Assembly (NCBI GenBank): GCA_947452875.1
Contig: CANGEZ010000003.1
Location: 1 to 32,154 of the forward strand
Source: Chitinophagaceae bacterium
GTDB lineage: Bacteria > Bacteroidota > Bacteroidia > Chitinophagales > Chitinophagaceae
Direction of reading: 5' to 3'
Length of the DNA: 32,154 nt
A program made the translations under genes and the position numbers. Numbering within the stretch: the first letter of the stretch is position 1; the number at the start of each line of letters is the position of its first letter. Under the pieces are notes generated by a model. That model was not told the DNA's origin and made no database searches. It worked only from the letters and a program-made list of their open reading frames with translations. Shown here piece by piece: positions 7,283 to 14,180 of the stretch.

Positions 7283-7864
7283 TTATCCTGACATACCCCA
7301 TTTATTTTTAATGATTCTATTTATGTCATCAACAGGATTGAGTTTGAAATTTATTTTTGGTTTTTCATAACTGAAGAAACAAAAATCTCTTACATCAAAA
7401 GTGAATAATTTCAATGCACTTGGGTGTATGGTATTCTCGCAATACAAATAATCTGCAGCGTATACGCCATGGACATTGGCATCATTAATCAAATTAGGAT
7501 CTAAATACCAGGTATTGTTTATCAATGAAGTATCAATCCTCCACACATCAAATTCATAAATAAATCTGAGGTATTCATAATTATCCAATCCATAACTATC
7601 AAAACAGATAGGCCATAAACCGGTTAATTTATGTATCTGATTGTTTGCCCACACACCTCCTAAACCTTTATCTTTCCCACAAATTCCATCAAAAACAAAA
7701 CTCAGTCTTTTTAAAAATATTTCTTCATCCGTCTGGTTTACATTTCCGACATAATTCAGATGATACAAATACCGATCAGGTCTGTATTTTTTCCATTCTG
7801 TTTTAGGAGTGCTGATAGTGTGTCTTCTTTTCCGCTTGATTGGGCAATAAGGAGTCGATTTCAT
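7283..7864 (-). CDS. ADP-ribosyltransferase-like protein (DarT/PARP-like), candidate toxin
   Basis: A 193-aa protein whose layout fits H-Y-E type ADP-ribosyltransferases. It has RYLYH (H35) near the N-terminus of the domain, then a helix ending FDGI (58-61), GGVWANN (69-75), a strand DVWRIDTSLI (106-114), WYLDPN, and YCENTIHPSALKLF (141-154) with a candidate catalytic E143. The same order (LYH, helix ending in GI, acceptor-side motif, glutamate followed by I-x-P) is seen in DarT, KptA and related families. It is the first gene of the minus-strand cluster, upstream of NADAR, which would reverse its modification. A perfect island operator controls it. The first 28 residues are very basic. I do not recognise a named family; the assignment rests on motif order plus the NADAR neighbour. 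Confidence 0.5.
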   Translation of the reverse strand: MKSTPYCPIKRKRRHTISTPKTEWKKYRPDRYLYHLNYVGNVNQTDEEIFLKRLSFVFDGICGKDKGLGGVWANNQIHKLTGLWPICFDSYGLDNYEYLRFIYEFDVWRIDTSLINNTWYLDPNLINDANVHGVYAADYLYCENTIHPSALKLFTFDVRDFCFFSYEKPKINFKLNPVDDINRIIKNKWGMSG

Positions 7865-7938
7865 TTTTAATGAATTTTATTAAACTTTGAAATCGATGAA
7901 AAAGATTAGGAGGAAGTCATATTGTTGCTTTGATAAAA

Positions 7939-7974
7939 CAAATGTCTGAATCCAAATTGTAATGTATTTACAAT
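7939..7974 (-). promoter_or_regulatory. ART-like gene promoter with a perfect island operator
   Basis: The core TTGTAA-TGTAT-TTACAA (7957-7973) with flanking A and T is a perfect inverted repeat. On the minus strand 9 nt separate it from GACATTTG (7939-7946), which keeps the A and the TTTG of the -7 consensus. The ATG lies 75 nt further on. Of the remaining 237-bp gap to the next gene I see nothing else except the vapBC-type promoter. Confidence 0.58.
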
Positions 7975-8089
7975 GAAGAAAATATTTTTAAATATAATGC
8001 TTGTTTGTTTTCATTCAATTATGTTCAATAAATGGCTTAATGTGTTTTATTTTCTTTCCGAAAAAATCTAAGTTTTCTCTAAATTTCTT

Positions 8090-8097
8090 TAAATTTG
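8090..8097 (+). promoter_or_regulatory. -7 box of the PIN toxin-antitoxin operon
   Basis: TAAATTTG matches TAnnTTTG and ends only 4 nt before the antitoxin ATG, so transcription would begin at or beside the start codon, giving a leaderless or nearly leaderless mRNA. A second near match (TAAATTTC) lies 10 nt upstream. Confidence 0.4.
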
Positions 8098-8101
8098 ATA
8101 A

Positions 8102-8332
8102 ATGGCATTAAAAGCAGAAATACCGTTTAATCAGATTTTGACAGTTGTCAAAACATTGAGTCCTTCTCAAAAGGAGCAGTTAAAAGCAGTCCTTTCAGAG
8201 CCCAAAAGTATCTCCAAAAAACAATCCGATTTGACCAAATTATTACTTTCCGGCCCGGTTTTTTCTAAAAAGCAAATTGATGTAATTAAGCAAAACAGAA
8301 AAAGTATAAACCAATGGCGGACAAAAAAATAA
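8102..8332 (+). CDS. Antitoxin partner of a PIN toxin
   Basis: A 76-aa, Lys- and Ser-rich protein starting MALKAEIPFNQIL. Its N-terminal half predicts helices around LSPSQKEQLKAVL; the tail is basic and flexible, as expected for an antitoxin that wraps its toxin. It overlaps the PIN gene by 19 bp, typical of translational coupling in VapBC-type pairs. No canonical AbrB or RHH motif is obvious, so the antitoxin call rests on size, overlap and neighbour. Confidence 0.72.
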   Translation: MALKAEIPFNQILTVVKTLSPSQKEQLKAVLSEPKSISKKQSDLTKLLLSGPVFSKKQIDVIKQNRKSINQWRTKK

Positions 8333-8700
8333 TGATAGATACTTCTGTTCTCATTGAATATTTTAGAAAAACAGATAAAAATAAAACTACTTTATTAAAT
8401 CTTTCACTTGAATTTAATCATATTTATATTTCTTCAATTACAGAGTTTGAAATTTTTAATGGGGCTACTCCAAATCAGATTCAATTTTGGAATGAATTGA
8501 TTTCTAAACTCACAGTTCTTCATTTTGACAGCCAAGCTGCGAGAATCGCCGCGAAAATAGTGAGCAATCTCAAGAAAAAAAGAAAAAGCATTGATAAACC
8601 AGATTTATTCATAGCTTCAACAGCCTTAGCCAATAAACTGACACTTGCTACTTTAAACAAAAAAGATTTTGATGTAATTGATTCTTTAAGTGTCATTTGA
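8314..8700 (+). CDS. PIN-domain ribonuclease toxin (VapC-like)
   Basis: A 128-aa PIN domain. The acidic metal-binding residues are visible: D9 in MIDTSVL, E44 in ITEFEIFNG, D97 in KPDLFIAS and D118 or D120 in KKDFDV. VapC toxins cut RNA, usually tRNA or rRNA, when their antitoxin is degraded. Length and motif order are normal for the family and nothing is missing, so it should be active. It ends 14 bp before the convergent AAA ATPase gene. Confidence 0.9.
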   Translation: MADKKIMIDTSVLIEYFRKTDKNKTTLLNLSLEFNHIYISSITEFEIFNGATPNQIQFWNELISKLTVLHFDSQAARIAAKIVSNLKKKRKSIDKPDLFIASTALANKLTLATLNKKDFDVIDSLSVI

Positions 8701-8714
8701 TTATTCATTTTATA

Positions 8715-10382
8715 CTACCTATTAAACCCAATCACCTCCCTCATACTCTTCTTCTCCAGCATCAATTCTTGTTCTGCCAATTGCATTAAATAGGCTTCGT
8801 TGATTTTGATTTTCTCATCCAGTAAAGTATCTACCGCAACTTTCTTTCGAATGTTTTCTATCTGTCCTCCGCTTAAAGTTATTTTAGAGCAGATGCTTTT
8901 TAACACCGAAGTTTTAACCTCAGGAAATTTAGTTTTCCAAATTTGAGCAACAGTTTGTGGACCGGGTTTATCGAAACGAATTTTGTATAGGAATCTTCTG
9001 TCGAATGCTTTGTCGAGATTGTCGACAAGATTGGTGGTGGCAATGAAAATGCCTTCGAAGTTTTCCAACTCTTCCAACAAGATATTCTGCATGGTGTTCA
9101 TTTCCTGATCACCACGGTCGTTAACATTATGACGCTTACCGATAATCGCATCGGCTTCATTGAATAACAAGATAGGAGTCTGTTCGAATTCTTTCACAGC
9201 CTTACGATATTCATCAAACAATGCTTTTACGTTTTTAGCCGTATCGCCTACCCATTTGCTTTTTATTTTACTGGCATCAGCTAGCATCACAAATCGATTG
9301 CTGTTTTTACCCAATTGCATCACTGTTTCTGTTTTGCCGGTTCCAGGATGGCCGTATAACAATACGCTGATACCTTTTTTCATACCCTGACTCTCTAAAC
9401 GTTCAGTGAGATTGGGGAAATTATCCTGACTCAGCATATTGTGCAATTTATTCACCATCTGCTGTTCATTGTTTTCGAAAATGAGTTTCTTTTCAACGAT
9501 GCCGGTAGGCTCCAATTGCTTGAGCATTCCTTCAGGTAATTTGTTTTTTACGACAGCATTTTTATCAAATGCATGAACAGCTTTTTCAGAAAGGAAATAA
9601 CTAATACCGCCAAACATGTCATTGCTAACAGATTCTTTAATCAAACCTGAAGTCAACAAGAAATTAGTTCCGGCCTTATAAGAATTTCTGAGCTGGTATT
9701 GTTCTTCTTTTGAAGGTGTCAATTCACGAATGATGGTATCGTAATCGCAACTTTCATTTCCTAAATAATGTTGTAGACAAATGAACATGAAATGAGTTGC
9801 ATCCTCAGGTTGCATGTTCATATTGATGATGAATTCAGCCAACTCGATTTTGGGATTGCTATTGATTAAATCTGCAGTCCATTGAATGAATTGTTTGTAA
9901 GTAATACGATGGCTGTTCCTGTCGGCAATTTTACTTTGAAAACGAGAGATCAACTGAAATGAAGTTATTATTTCAGGTAAATCAAAGTTCTCCATCTTGC
10001 CGGTTAATACCGATTTGATTAGTTTGACGGTCAAATGGTAATCAGTCAACGGATATAATTTAGGGTCCTTCTTAGGTGACATCCACTCACGGGCAACTAT
10101 AGGCGCCAATACATCGTTCAACATCAAGGCGCTGGAAGTTCTCAAATCCAAATAAGACAATAATTCTTTGATGGAACAATTGCTGTTTTCAAATTGCGAT
10201 TGAATCAACAAAGCAGTTATTACCGTTTGTTCATCTGTAGCATTAAAGAAATTGGATAACAACTCAGTTTCATTTTTACAGGCTTCCAATTGTTCCGCCT
10301 TAAGACAGGAGTCTTTTGAAGCATCATAAATCTTTTCAATAGCATCAAGAATCGGGTTTTGAGATGGTGTGAATTCGAACAT
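8715..10382 (-). CDS. AAA family ATPase with asparagine in Walker B
   Basis: A 555-aa protein. The first 300 residues are helical and unrecognised; the AAA module follows with Walker A GHPGTGKT (344-351), Walker B ILLFNEADAI (N408, E409), and DRRF carrying the probable arginine finger, then a helical lid. Walker B normally reads DE; here the first acidic residue is Asn. A regulated promoter (perfect operator, near-perfect -7 box) lies directly upstream. It is transcribed divergently from the ADP-ribosylglycohydrolase operon, each side with its own operator. Such single-module AAA proteins remodel proteins or nucleoprotein complexes; the target is unknown. Family call firm, role open. Confidence 0.85.
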   Translation of the reverse strand: MFEFTPSQNPILDAIEKIYDASKDSCLKAEQLEACKNETELLSNFFNATDEQTVITALLIQSQFENSNCSIKELLSYLDLRTSSALMLNDVLAPIVAREWMSPKKDPKLYPLTDYHLTVKLIKSVLTGKMENFDLPEIITSFQLISRFQSKIADRNSHRITYKQFIQWTADLINSNPKIELAEFIINMNMQPEDATHFMFICLQHYLGNESCDYDTIIRELTPSKEEQYQLRNSYKAGTNFLLTSGLIKESVSNDMFGGISYFLSEKAVHAFDKNAVVKNKLPEGMLKQLEPTGIVEKKLIFENNEQQMVNKLHNMLSQDNFPNLTERLESQGMKKGISVLLYGHPGTGKTETVMQLGKNSNRFVMLADASKIKSKWVGDTAKNVKALFDEYRKAVKEFEQTPILLFNEADAIIGKRHNVNDRGDQEMNTMQNILLEELENFEGIFIATTNLVDNLDKAFDRRFLYKIRFDKPGPQTVAQIWKTKFPEVKTSVLKSICSKITLSGGQIENIRKKVAVDTLLDEKIKINEAYLMQLAEQELMLEKKSMREVIGFNR

Positions 10383-10419
10383 GTTGAAAATATTTAAAGG
10401 TGGATAAAAAAGTGGATGA

Positions 10420-10456
10420 CAAACATAGAAACCGAGATTGTAATCTTTTTACAATC
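10420..10456 (-). promoter_or_regulatory. AAA ATPase promoter with a perfect 8+8 operator
   Basis: The best copy of the palindrome: arms GATTGTAA (10436-10443) and TTACAATC (10449-10456) around TCTTT. On the minus strand the half TTACAAT is followed by exactly 9 nt and TATGTTTG (10420-10427), a perfect TAnnTTTG -7 box, 37 nt before the ATG. Confidence 0.68.
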
Positions 10457-10482
10457 AGAAAAAAATAAAAGAAAATATTTCA

Positions 10483-10517
10483 ATGTAAATAGATTACAAA
10501 TCCAGTTTTTATCATTG
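10483..10517 (+). promoter_or_regulatory. ADP-ribosylglycohydrolase operon promoter with island operator
   Basis: ATGTAA-ATAGA-TTACAA (10483-10499) is one mismatch from the consensus core. After one more base and 9 nt comes TATCATTG (10510-10517), one mismatch from TAnnTTTG. The predicted start is about 12 nt before the ATG at 10536. Confidence 0.58.
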
Positions 10518-10535
10518 TGAAAAATATTTCGATTG

Positions 10536-11192
10536 ATGAATATAGACACTATAAATGAGCTTCCCTTGGTTCAAAAATATTTCGGACTAAAAGAAAACAA
10601 GTCAGTAATGAATCTTCTCGGATCAGATTATTGGGATGAAATGCCCGATGATTTATCAAGAAATGAATTTTTGATTTATTTGGATTTACCGAGACCTGCT
10701 GTTTTGCTTCGTTTAAGAGGAGGGAAGTCATTGTCTTCAAGAATAGCTAAACTGCCACCAATCAAAGAAGTGCTAATGCAATTAGCTGATTTGAATTTTG
10801 ATTCGATTTTATTTGCGCTTACTTTATATGGCACAGCTTCCAATCAAAATCCGCTTGATATTATTAACAGCTCAAAGGATTTTAAATCAATTCCTTTAAT
10901 TGATGATATTTTAAAACCAACAAATGGCTATGTGTTATTTGCACATCAGTTTGAACAAATTTACTCCAGAATACCTTCCTCCTCAGAAATAGAAATTGTC
11001 ACATTAAGAAAAGATTGGAATAAGAAAAAGCCTGAGGCCATTGAACTTGTTAAGCAAACTGAAATTACTTCGGGTTTGAGTTTTTATGATTTGCTAATAG
11101 AAAAAACGATAGAAGAAAATCACTTTGTATGGAATGCGAATTTTAAAGGAGCGAAGTTGTTGTGGGATTACTTAAACAAAATTCAAAAGTAA
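10536..11192 (+). CDS. Unknown 219-aa protein, first gene of the ADP-ribosylglycohydrolase operon
   Basis: Not recognised. The protein reads as soluble and mixed alpha/beta, starting MNIDTINELPLVQKYFG. Notable segments are LDLPRPAVLLRLRGG (about 50-64), a helical stretch PPIKEVLMQLADL, and a C-terminal half rich in charged helices (TLRKDWNKKKPEAIELVKQTE). No signal peptide, no membrane helix and no cysteine pairs. A TTG one codon upstream overlaps the ATG, which I prefer. It is followed after 24 bp by the ADP-ribosylglycohydrolase, so the two are co-transcribed from the operator-bearing promoter. Its position suggests a partner or substrate carrier for that enzyme, but this is inference. Confidence 0.68.
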   Translation: MNIDTINELPLVQKYFGLKENKSVMNLLGSDYWDEMPDDLSRNEFLIYLDLPRPAVLLRLRGGKSLSSRIAKLPPIKEVLMQLADLNFDSILFALTLYGTASNQNPLDIINSSKDFKSIPLIDDILKPTNGYVLFAHQFEQIYSRIPSSSEIEIVTLRKDWNKKKPEAIELVKQTEITSGLSFYDLLIEKTIEENHFVWNANFKGAKLLWDYLNKIQK

Positions 11193-11216
11193 AAATTCAA
11201 AATTAAAACGTCAAAA

Positions 11217-12158
11217 TTGAAAAATATAAAAGATGCCCTTTGGGGTTTTGTAGTGGGAGATGCATTAGGCGTTCCCTATGAATTTTCAACGCGAAGTATG
11301 ATGAAAGAAAATCCTGCAGTTGACATGGTAGGATATGGAACTTATAATCAACCGCCTGGAACATGGAGTGACGATACTTCCATGTTGTTATGTGTGTTGG
11401 AAAACATCATTAATAAAGGAGATATTCATTCTCTTGCTGACTTGTTTTTGAAATGGTATCGTGATGATTATATGACGCCGCATGGCGAGTTGTTTGATAT
11501 CGGCATTACCACAAGTGCTGCATTGCAGAAAGTCTTGATTGGTGTAAAGCCTTCACTGGCAGGTGGCGATGATGAAAATTCAGCTGGCAACGGTAGTTTG
11601 ATGAGATCCTTGCCTTATGCATTTGTGGAAGATATCAATAAATCGGTTTTCAATATGAACAGGGAAAACCGGATTACGCATCGAAATAGTAAATGCTCGT
11701 TGTGTTGTATGTTTTATGTGAAGATGATGCGTTCGCTACTAGAAGGAAATGATAAGTTTGAGGCATTCAAAACTGGAGGTGCTTACTTAAGATTTGGTTG
11801 GCGGATAACAGACAGTGATGATGACCACGAAGAAGAATGGCAATGGTTTAAAAAATTATTCAATCCTGATTTTAGCTCATTGCCTGAATCTGAAATCAAA
11901 TCAACTGGTTATGTATTGAGTACATTAGAAGCTGCCAGCTGGTGTTTTTTAAATACCGATAACTATAAAGATGCGGTTTTGAAAGCAGTGAGTTTAGGTG
12001 GCGATACGGATACAATTGCAGCGTTGACAGGCGGTTTGGCAGGCATGTACTATGGTTATGAAAATATTCCACTAGAATGGCGGCAACAAATTGCCAGTCC
12101 ACATTTAATCAATAATCTTTTAGATAAAATAAATCCCGATGCAAAATACATTCACTAA
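11217..12158 (+). CDS. ADP-ribosylglycohydrolase (DraG/ARH family)
   Basis: A 313-aa enzyme that should release ADP-ribose from modified proteins or other targets. It opens with the family start KDALWGFVVGDALGVPYEF (residues 5-23), then the metal-binding SDDT (51-54), GNGSLMRSLP, and the second metal-binding block GGDTDT (261-266). All dinuclear-Mg ligands are present, so it should be active. The start codon is TTG at 11217; no better ATG exists and the N-terminus aligns with the family from there. It lies 24 bp after an unknown gene and overlaps the next gene by 20 bp, forming a three-gene operon under the island operator. With NADAR it is the second ADP-ribose-removing enzyme in the island. 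Confidence 0.93.
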   Translation: MKNIKDALWGFVVGDALGVPYEFSTRSMMKENPAVDMVGYGTYNQPPGTWSDDTSMLLCVLENIINKGDIHSLADLFLKWYRDDYMTPHGELFDIGITTSAALQKVLIGVKPSLAGGDDENSAGNGSLMRSLPYAFVEDINKSVFNMNRENRITHRNSKCSLCCMFYVKMMRSLLEGNDKFEAFKTGGAYLRFGWRITDSDDDHEEEWQWFKKLFNPDFSSLPESEIKSTGYVLSTLEAASWCFLNTDNYKDAVLKAVSLGGDTDTIAALTGGLAGMYYGYENIPLEWRQQIASPHLINNLLDKINPDAKYIH

Positions 12159-12540
12159 TTATGAGCCTGCCGGTCCTTTGAGTTATCTTTTAATGGATGA
12201 CGATGGTAATATGCAACTTGGACTTTACAAGAAAATCGGCCGAAACAAATTGGTATTGATCTTGAAATTCAAAACTGATTATTTTGTCATCAATCCAACA
12301 GAGGAGATGATGAATGCTTTTTTCAGAAACGAAAAGACGGTGATAGATATGGCATATCATCCTGAAAATATTTACTTAACAGACACTGAGAATAATCCGC
12401 TTTCAAAAGATCAAGCTTGGGATATTTACAATTATATATTATCGCAACTTTCCGGGACATTATCTACGCAGTTATTCTTTACGACTTATCCGAATTATTA
12501 TTATTTGTATAGGGAGAGGATGGAGATTTTTAATAATTGA
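12139..12540 (+). CDS. Unknown 133-aa protein coupled to ADP-ribosylglycohydrolase
   Basis: Not recognised. Starts MQNTFTNYEPAGPLSYLL, with strand-like segments (NMQLGLYKKIGRNKLVLILKF, split by charged turns) and a helical C-terminal part ending in an aromatic stretch (FFTTYPNYYYLYRER). It overlaps the end of the glycohydrolase gene by 20 bp, so translation is probably coupled. It could be a subunit or specificity factor of the enzyme. No membrane segment or signal peptide. Confidence 0.68.
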   Translation: MQNTFTNYEPAGPLSYLLMDDDGNMQLGLYKKIGRNKLVLILKFKTDYFVINPTEEMMNAFFRNEKTVIDMAYHPENIYLTDTENNPLSKDQAWDIYNYILSQLSGTLSTQLFFTTYPNYYYLYRERMEIFNN

Positions 12541-12588
12541 GTATATAAATACAGCTAATCGCTTTAAATTTTATTTATCCAATTATTT

Positions 12589-12596
12589 TATATTTG
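12589..12596 (+). promoter_or_regulatory. -7 box before a small membrane gene
   Basis: TATATTTG is an exact TAnnTTTG match 22 nt before the ATG at 12619. No island operator is present here, unlike most neighbours. Confidence 0.45.
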
Positions 12597-12618
12597 AGCC
12601 GATTATAAATCTATAATA

Positions 12619-12831
12619 ATGACACTTCTTTTAACATCCATTGATACCTGGACTTCCGAAGACACCCAAGGTGCTTGGATGCTTGGTGCAATAGTCCTTT
12701 TGTATTTCGTTAGAAACCAATCGCCAGTTCTCAGATCTATTTGGGATATTTTTGTGGTGATAATGGCAATCATTCTGGTTATATGCACTTTAGGCTTACT
12801 TCGTGATTGGGCTAAAAAGTTCTTCAAATAG
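12619..12831 (+). CDS. Small two-helix membrane protein (possible paralogue of the 1.4 kb gene)
   Basis: A 70-aa protein with helix 1 (about 18-31, AWMLGAIVLLYFV), a short loop RNQSPVLRSIW, helix 2 (about 43-60) and a basic aromatic tail (RDWAKKFFK). Loop and tail resemble the 77-aa protein at 1.37-1.6 kb: Arg, then Pro, then IW before the second helix, and a Lys/Trp-rich end. Function unknown. It has its own -7 box and stands alone between the glycohydrolase operon and the RelE-type pair. Confidence 0.62.
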   Translation: MTLLLTSIDTWTSEDTQGAWMLGAIVLLYFVRNQSPVLRSIWDIFVVIMAIILVICTLGLLRDWAKKFFK

Positions 12832-12902
12832 TCATTTTGAAAGGGTTATTAAATTCCTTTTTCATTGTATGCAAATCAATTCTTAAATAATTAATTATTG
12901 AA

Positions 12903-12931
12903 TAATTCAAGATTTTATAAATCTTGAATTA
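12903..12931. promoter_or_regulatory. Operator of the RelE-type toxin-antitoxin operon
   Basis: A perfect inverted repeat with 13-nt arms (12903-12915 and 12919-12931) and a 3-nt spacer TAT; inner arm sequences TTCAAGATTT and AAATCTTGAA. It ends 26 nt before the antitoxin ATG. Long palindromes here are the normal autoregulatory site for a toxin-antitoxin complex. The sequence is unrelated to the TTGTAA island operator, so this pair is controlled separately. Confidence 0.65.
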
Positions 12932-12957
12932 AATTTATTAATTTCATAAAAAAAATT

Positions 12958-13182
12958 ATGGCTATTCCTGTAAAATATATGGTGGATGATAAAGGCCAAA
13001 AAACCTCAGTTTTGGTTCCAATAAAGGCATGGACAAAAATTAATGAGGATTATTCAAAACTTCAAAAGAAAATTGAAATATTAACAGGTATAAAAGATTC
13101 TTTACAAGAGATTAAAAGTGCTAGAAAGTCGGGAAAGAAATTACAAACCTTAAAAGACTTTTTAAGTGAAGGTAACAATTAG
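12958..13182 (+). CDS. Antitoxin of a RelE-type pair
   Basis: A 74-aa protein. The first half reads as strands (MAIPVKYMVDDKGQKTSVLVP, split by a turn at DDKG) and the second as a coiled helix (WTKINEDYSKLQKKIEILTG) with a basic, disordered end. This is the shape of Bacteroidota antitoxins that partner RelE-like toxins. It overlaps the toxin frame by 17 bp. DNA-binding residues are not obvious, but the palindrome just upstream implies autoregulation. Confidence 0.78.
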   Translation: MAIPVKYMVDDKGQKTSVLVPIKAWTKINEDYSKLQKKIEILTGIKDSLQEIKSARKSGKKLQTLKDFLSEGNN

Positions 13183-13525
13183 AATTACAACAAATTTTTT
13201 AAAATCAGCAAAACCTTTACTCAAGAAATACATTTCTCTAAAGAAAGATTTATTAATGTTAGAGAAAGAGTTGATTCAAAATCCCCATATTGGTATTTCA
13301 TTAGGTAATAATGCTTACAAAATAAGGCTTAAAATTTCTTCTAAACAAAAAGGTAAAAGTGGTGGAGCTAGAGTAATTACATTAGTTGAATCTAACCTTT
13401 TAATTAAGACGGAAAAAGTTTCAGAAAACGAAACTTACGTTTATCTTTTATCAATTTTTGACAAATCCGAAACTGAAAATATTTCCGAAAAAGAATTAAA
13501 GGATTTGATAAAGAGCATCAAATAA
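13166..13525 (+). CDS. RelE/ParE-family toxin
   Basis: A 119-aa RelE-like protein; the family signature is the run YKIRLKISSKQKGKSGGAR (about residues 50-68) followed by a VITLVE strand and the C-terminal YLLSIFDKSE. RelE toxins cleave mRNA on the ribosome. The start is GTG at 13166, inside the antitoxin frame; no ATG is available nearby and the N-terminus (ITTNFLKSAKPLLKKY) aligns with the family from there. Complete length, no breaks, so probably active. Confidence 0.87.
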   Translation: MKVTIRITTNFLKSAKPLLKKYISLKKDLLMLEKELIQNPHIGISLGNNAYKIRLKISSKQKGKSGGARVITLVESNLLIKTEKVSENETYVYLLSIFDKSETENISEKELKDLIKSIK

Positions 13526-13539
13526 ATATTTCTTCCTCC

Positions 13540-13575
13540 ATTGTAAATACTTTACAATCCCAATTTCTACTTTTA
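13540..13575 (+). promoter_or_regulatory. Promoter with a perfect island operator before a long leader
   Basis: TTGTAA-ATACT-TTACAA (13541-13557), flanked by A and T, is a perfect inverted repeat. Nine nucleotides later TACTTTTA (13568-13575) matches the -7 consensus except its last base. The next gene starts only at 13808, leaving a leader of about 225 nt. Confidence 0.58.
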
Positions 13576-13741
13576 ACCCATGATTTACAATTACACTCTC
13601 GTCTTCTAGTTTTCATTCTTTAATCAAATTTTATCGCCAAACAACTTTAGGGTTGTATCAGGAGAAGTATGTCTTTGATGTACAGAAACTGAAAATCGAC
13701 ACAAAGGTATCGAGGTGGTAAAATAGTTCTTTGACTTATGG

Positions 13742-13774
13742 ATAAAGTTTTCATTCTCAGTGATGAGACTTTAT
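13742..13774 (+). repeat. Hairpin in the leader of the 92-aa gene
   Basis: ATAAAG (13742-13747) pairs with CTTTAT (13769-13774), and TCTCA (13755-13759) with TGAGA (13764-13768), giving an 11-bp stem with a one-sided 7-nt bulge and the loop GTGA. It ends 33 nt before the ATG. It could control translation; there is no following T-run, so it is not an ordinary terminator. Confidence 0.35.
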
Positions 13775-13800
13775 AAATAATTATTTAAACAATTTAAAAC
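13769..13800 (+). repeat. Shared leader block, copy 1
   Basis: Two exact words, CTTTATAAATAAT (13769-13781) and CAATTTAAAAC (13790-13800), occur in the same order and 7-9 nt before an ATG here and again at 14136-14180 before the second WYL gene. AT-rich, but the pairing of both words is unlikely by chance. Confidence 0.4.
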
Positions 13801-13807
13801 TACAATT

Positions 13808-14086
13808 ATGAGTAAAGAAAAAATCCAAAAAATCGACTTAATCAAGTCGTACGATGTTAGTGAAGAATATGTAATCGATTCATCGAAAAGAAGGAGAGAG
13901 TTTGTAATGAGATACTGGTTTGATGAAGTGAATTTTCAACATGAAACCAAACCTAGGTTTAAATTTCTATCCGAAAATTCGGAGTTAAGAAAAAGATGTG
14001 AACTGATTTTAAAAACACATTCGTTAGACAACAGAAATGTAAGATTTGAAGAATCGCTGGTATTTGTGTTATTGATAAGTAAATAA
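13808..14086 (+). CDS. Unknown 92-aa protein under the island operator
   Basis: Not recognised. Starts MSKEKIQKIDLIKSYDV, highly charged, with a basic cluster SKRRREFVMRYWF and a C-terminal hydrophobic strand VFVLLISK. No cysteines arranged for metal, other than a single C63-type residue in KRCELIL. It lies 104 bp before the second WYL gene and shares a leader block with it, so the two may be co-regulated. It might be a small regulator or inhibitor; nothing in the sequence decides. Confidence 0.62.
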   Translation: MSKEKIQKIDLIKSYDVSEEYVIDSSKRRREFVMRYWFDEVNFQHETKPRFKFLSENSELRKRCELILKTHSLDNRNVRFEESLVFVLLISK

Positions 14087-14135
14087 AATTCATCGATTTC
14101 TATTATAATCCTAAAGTCTATATAATACATAAAAG

Positions 14136-14180
14136 CTTTATAAATAATATTTTATAAATTGCTAATTCTCAATTTAAAAC
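14136..14180 (+). repeat. Shared leader block, copy 2
   Basis: CTTTATAAATAAT (14136-14148) and CAATTTAAAAC (14170-14180) repeat the block at 13769-13800, here 9 nt before the WYL copy 2 ATG. The spacing between the two words differs (8 nt in copy 1, 21 nt here). Confidence 0.4.

Larger units (their letters stand above)
13580..13807 (+). other. Unexplained 228-nt leader or gene remnant
   Basis: Transcription from the operator-bearing promoter should run through here before the 92-aa gene. A 9-codon ATG frame (13580-13609, MIYNYTLVF then stop) sits at the predicted start. Downstream another frame reads protein-like, FYRQTTLGLYQEKYVFDVQK, on to a stop at 13719-13721 but without a start codon. 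Together they may be a small decayed gene, or the stretch may be a structured leader RNA. A hairpin lies at its end. Confidence 0.3.

Noticed and set aside
13742-13774. Retron msr/msd or CRISPR repeat
   Set aside because: No reverse transcriptase or cas gene is present and the hairpin occurs once, so neither reading is supported.
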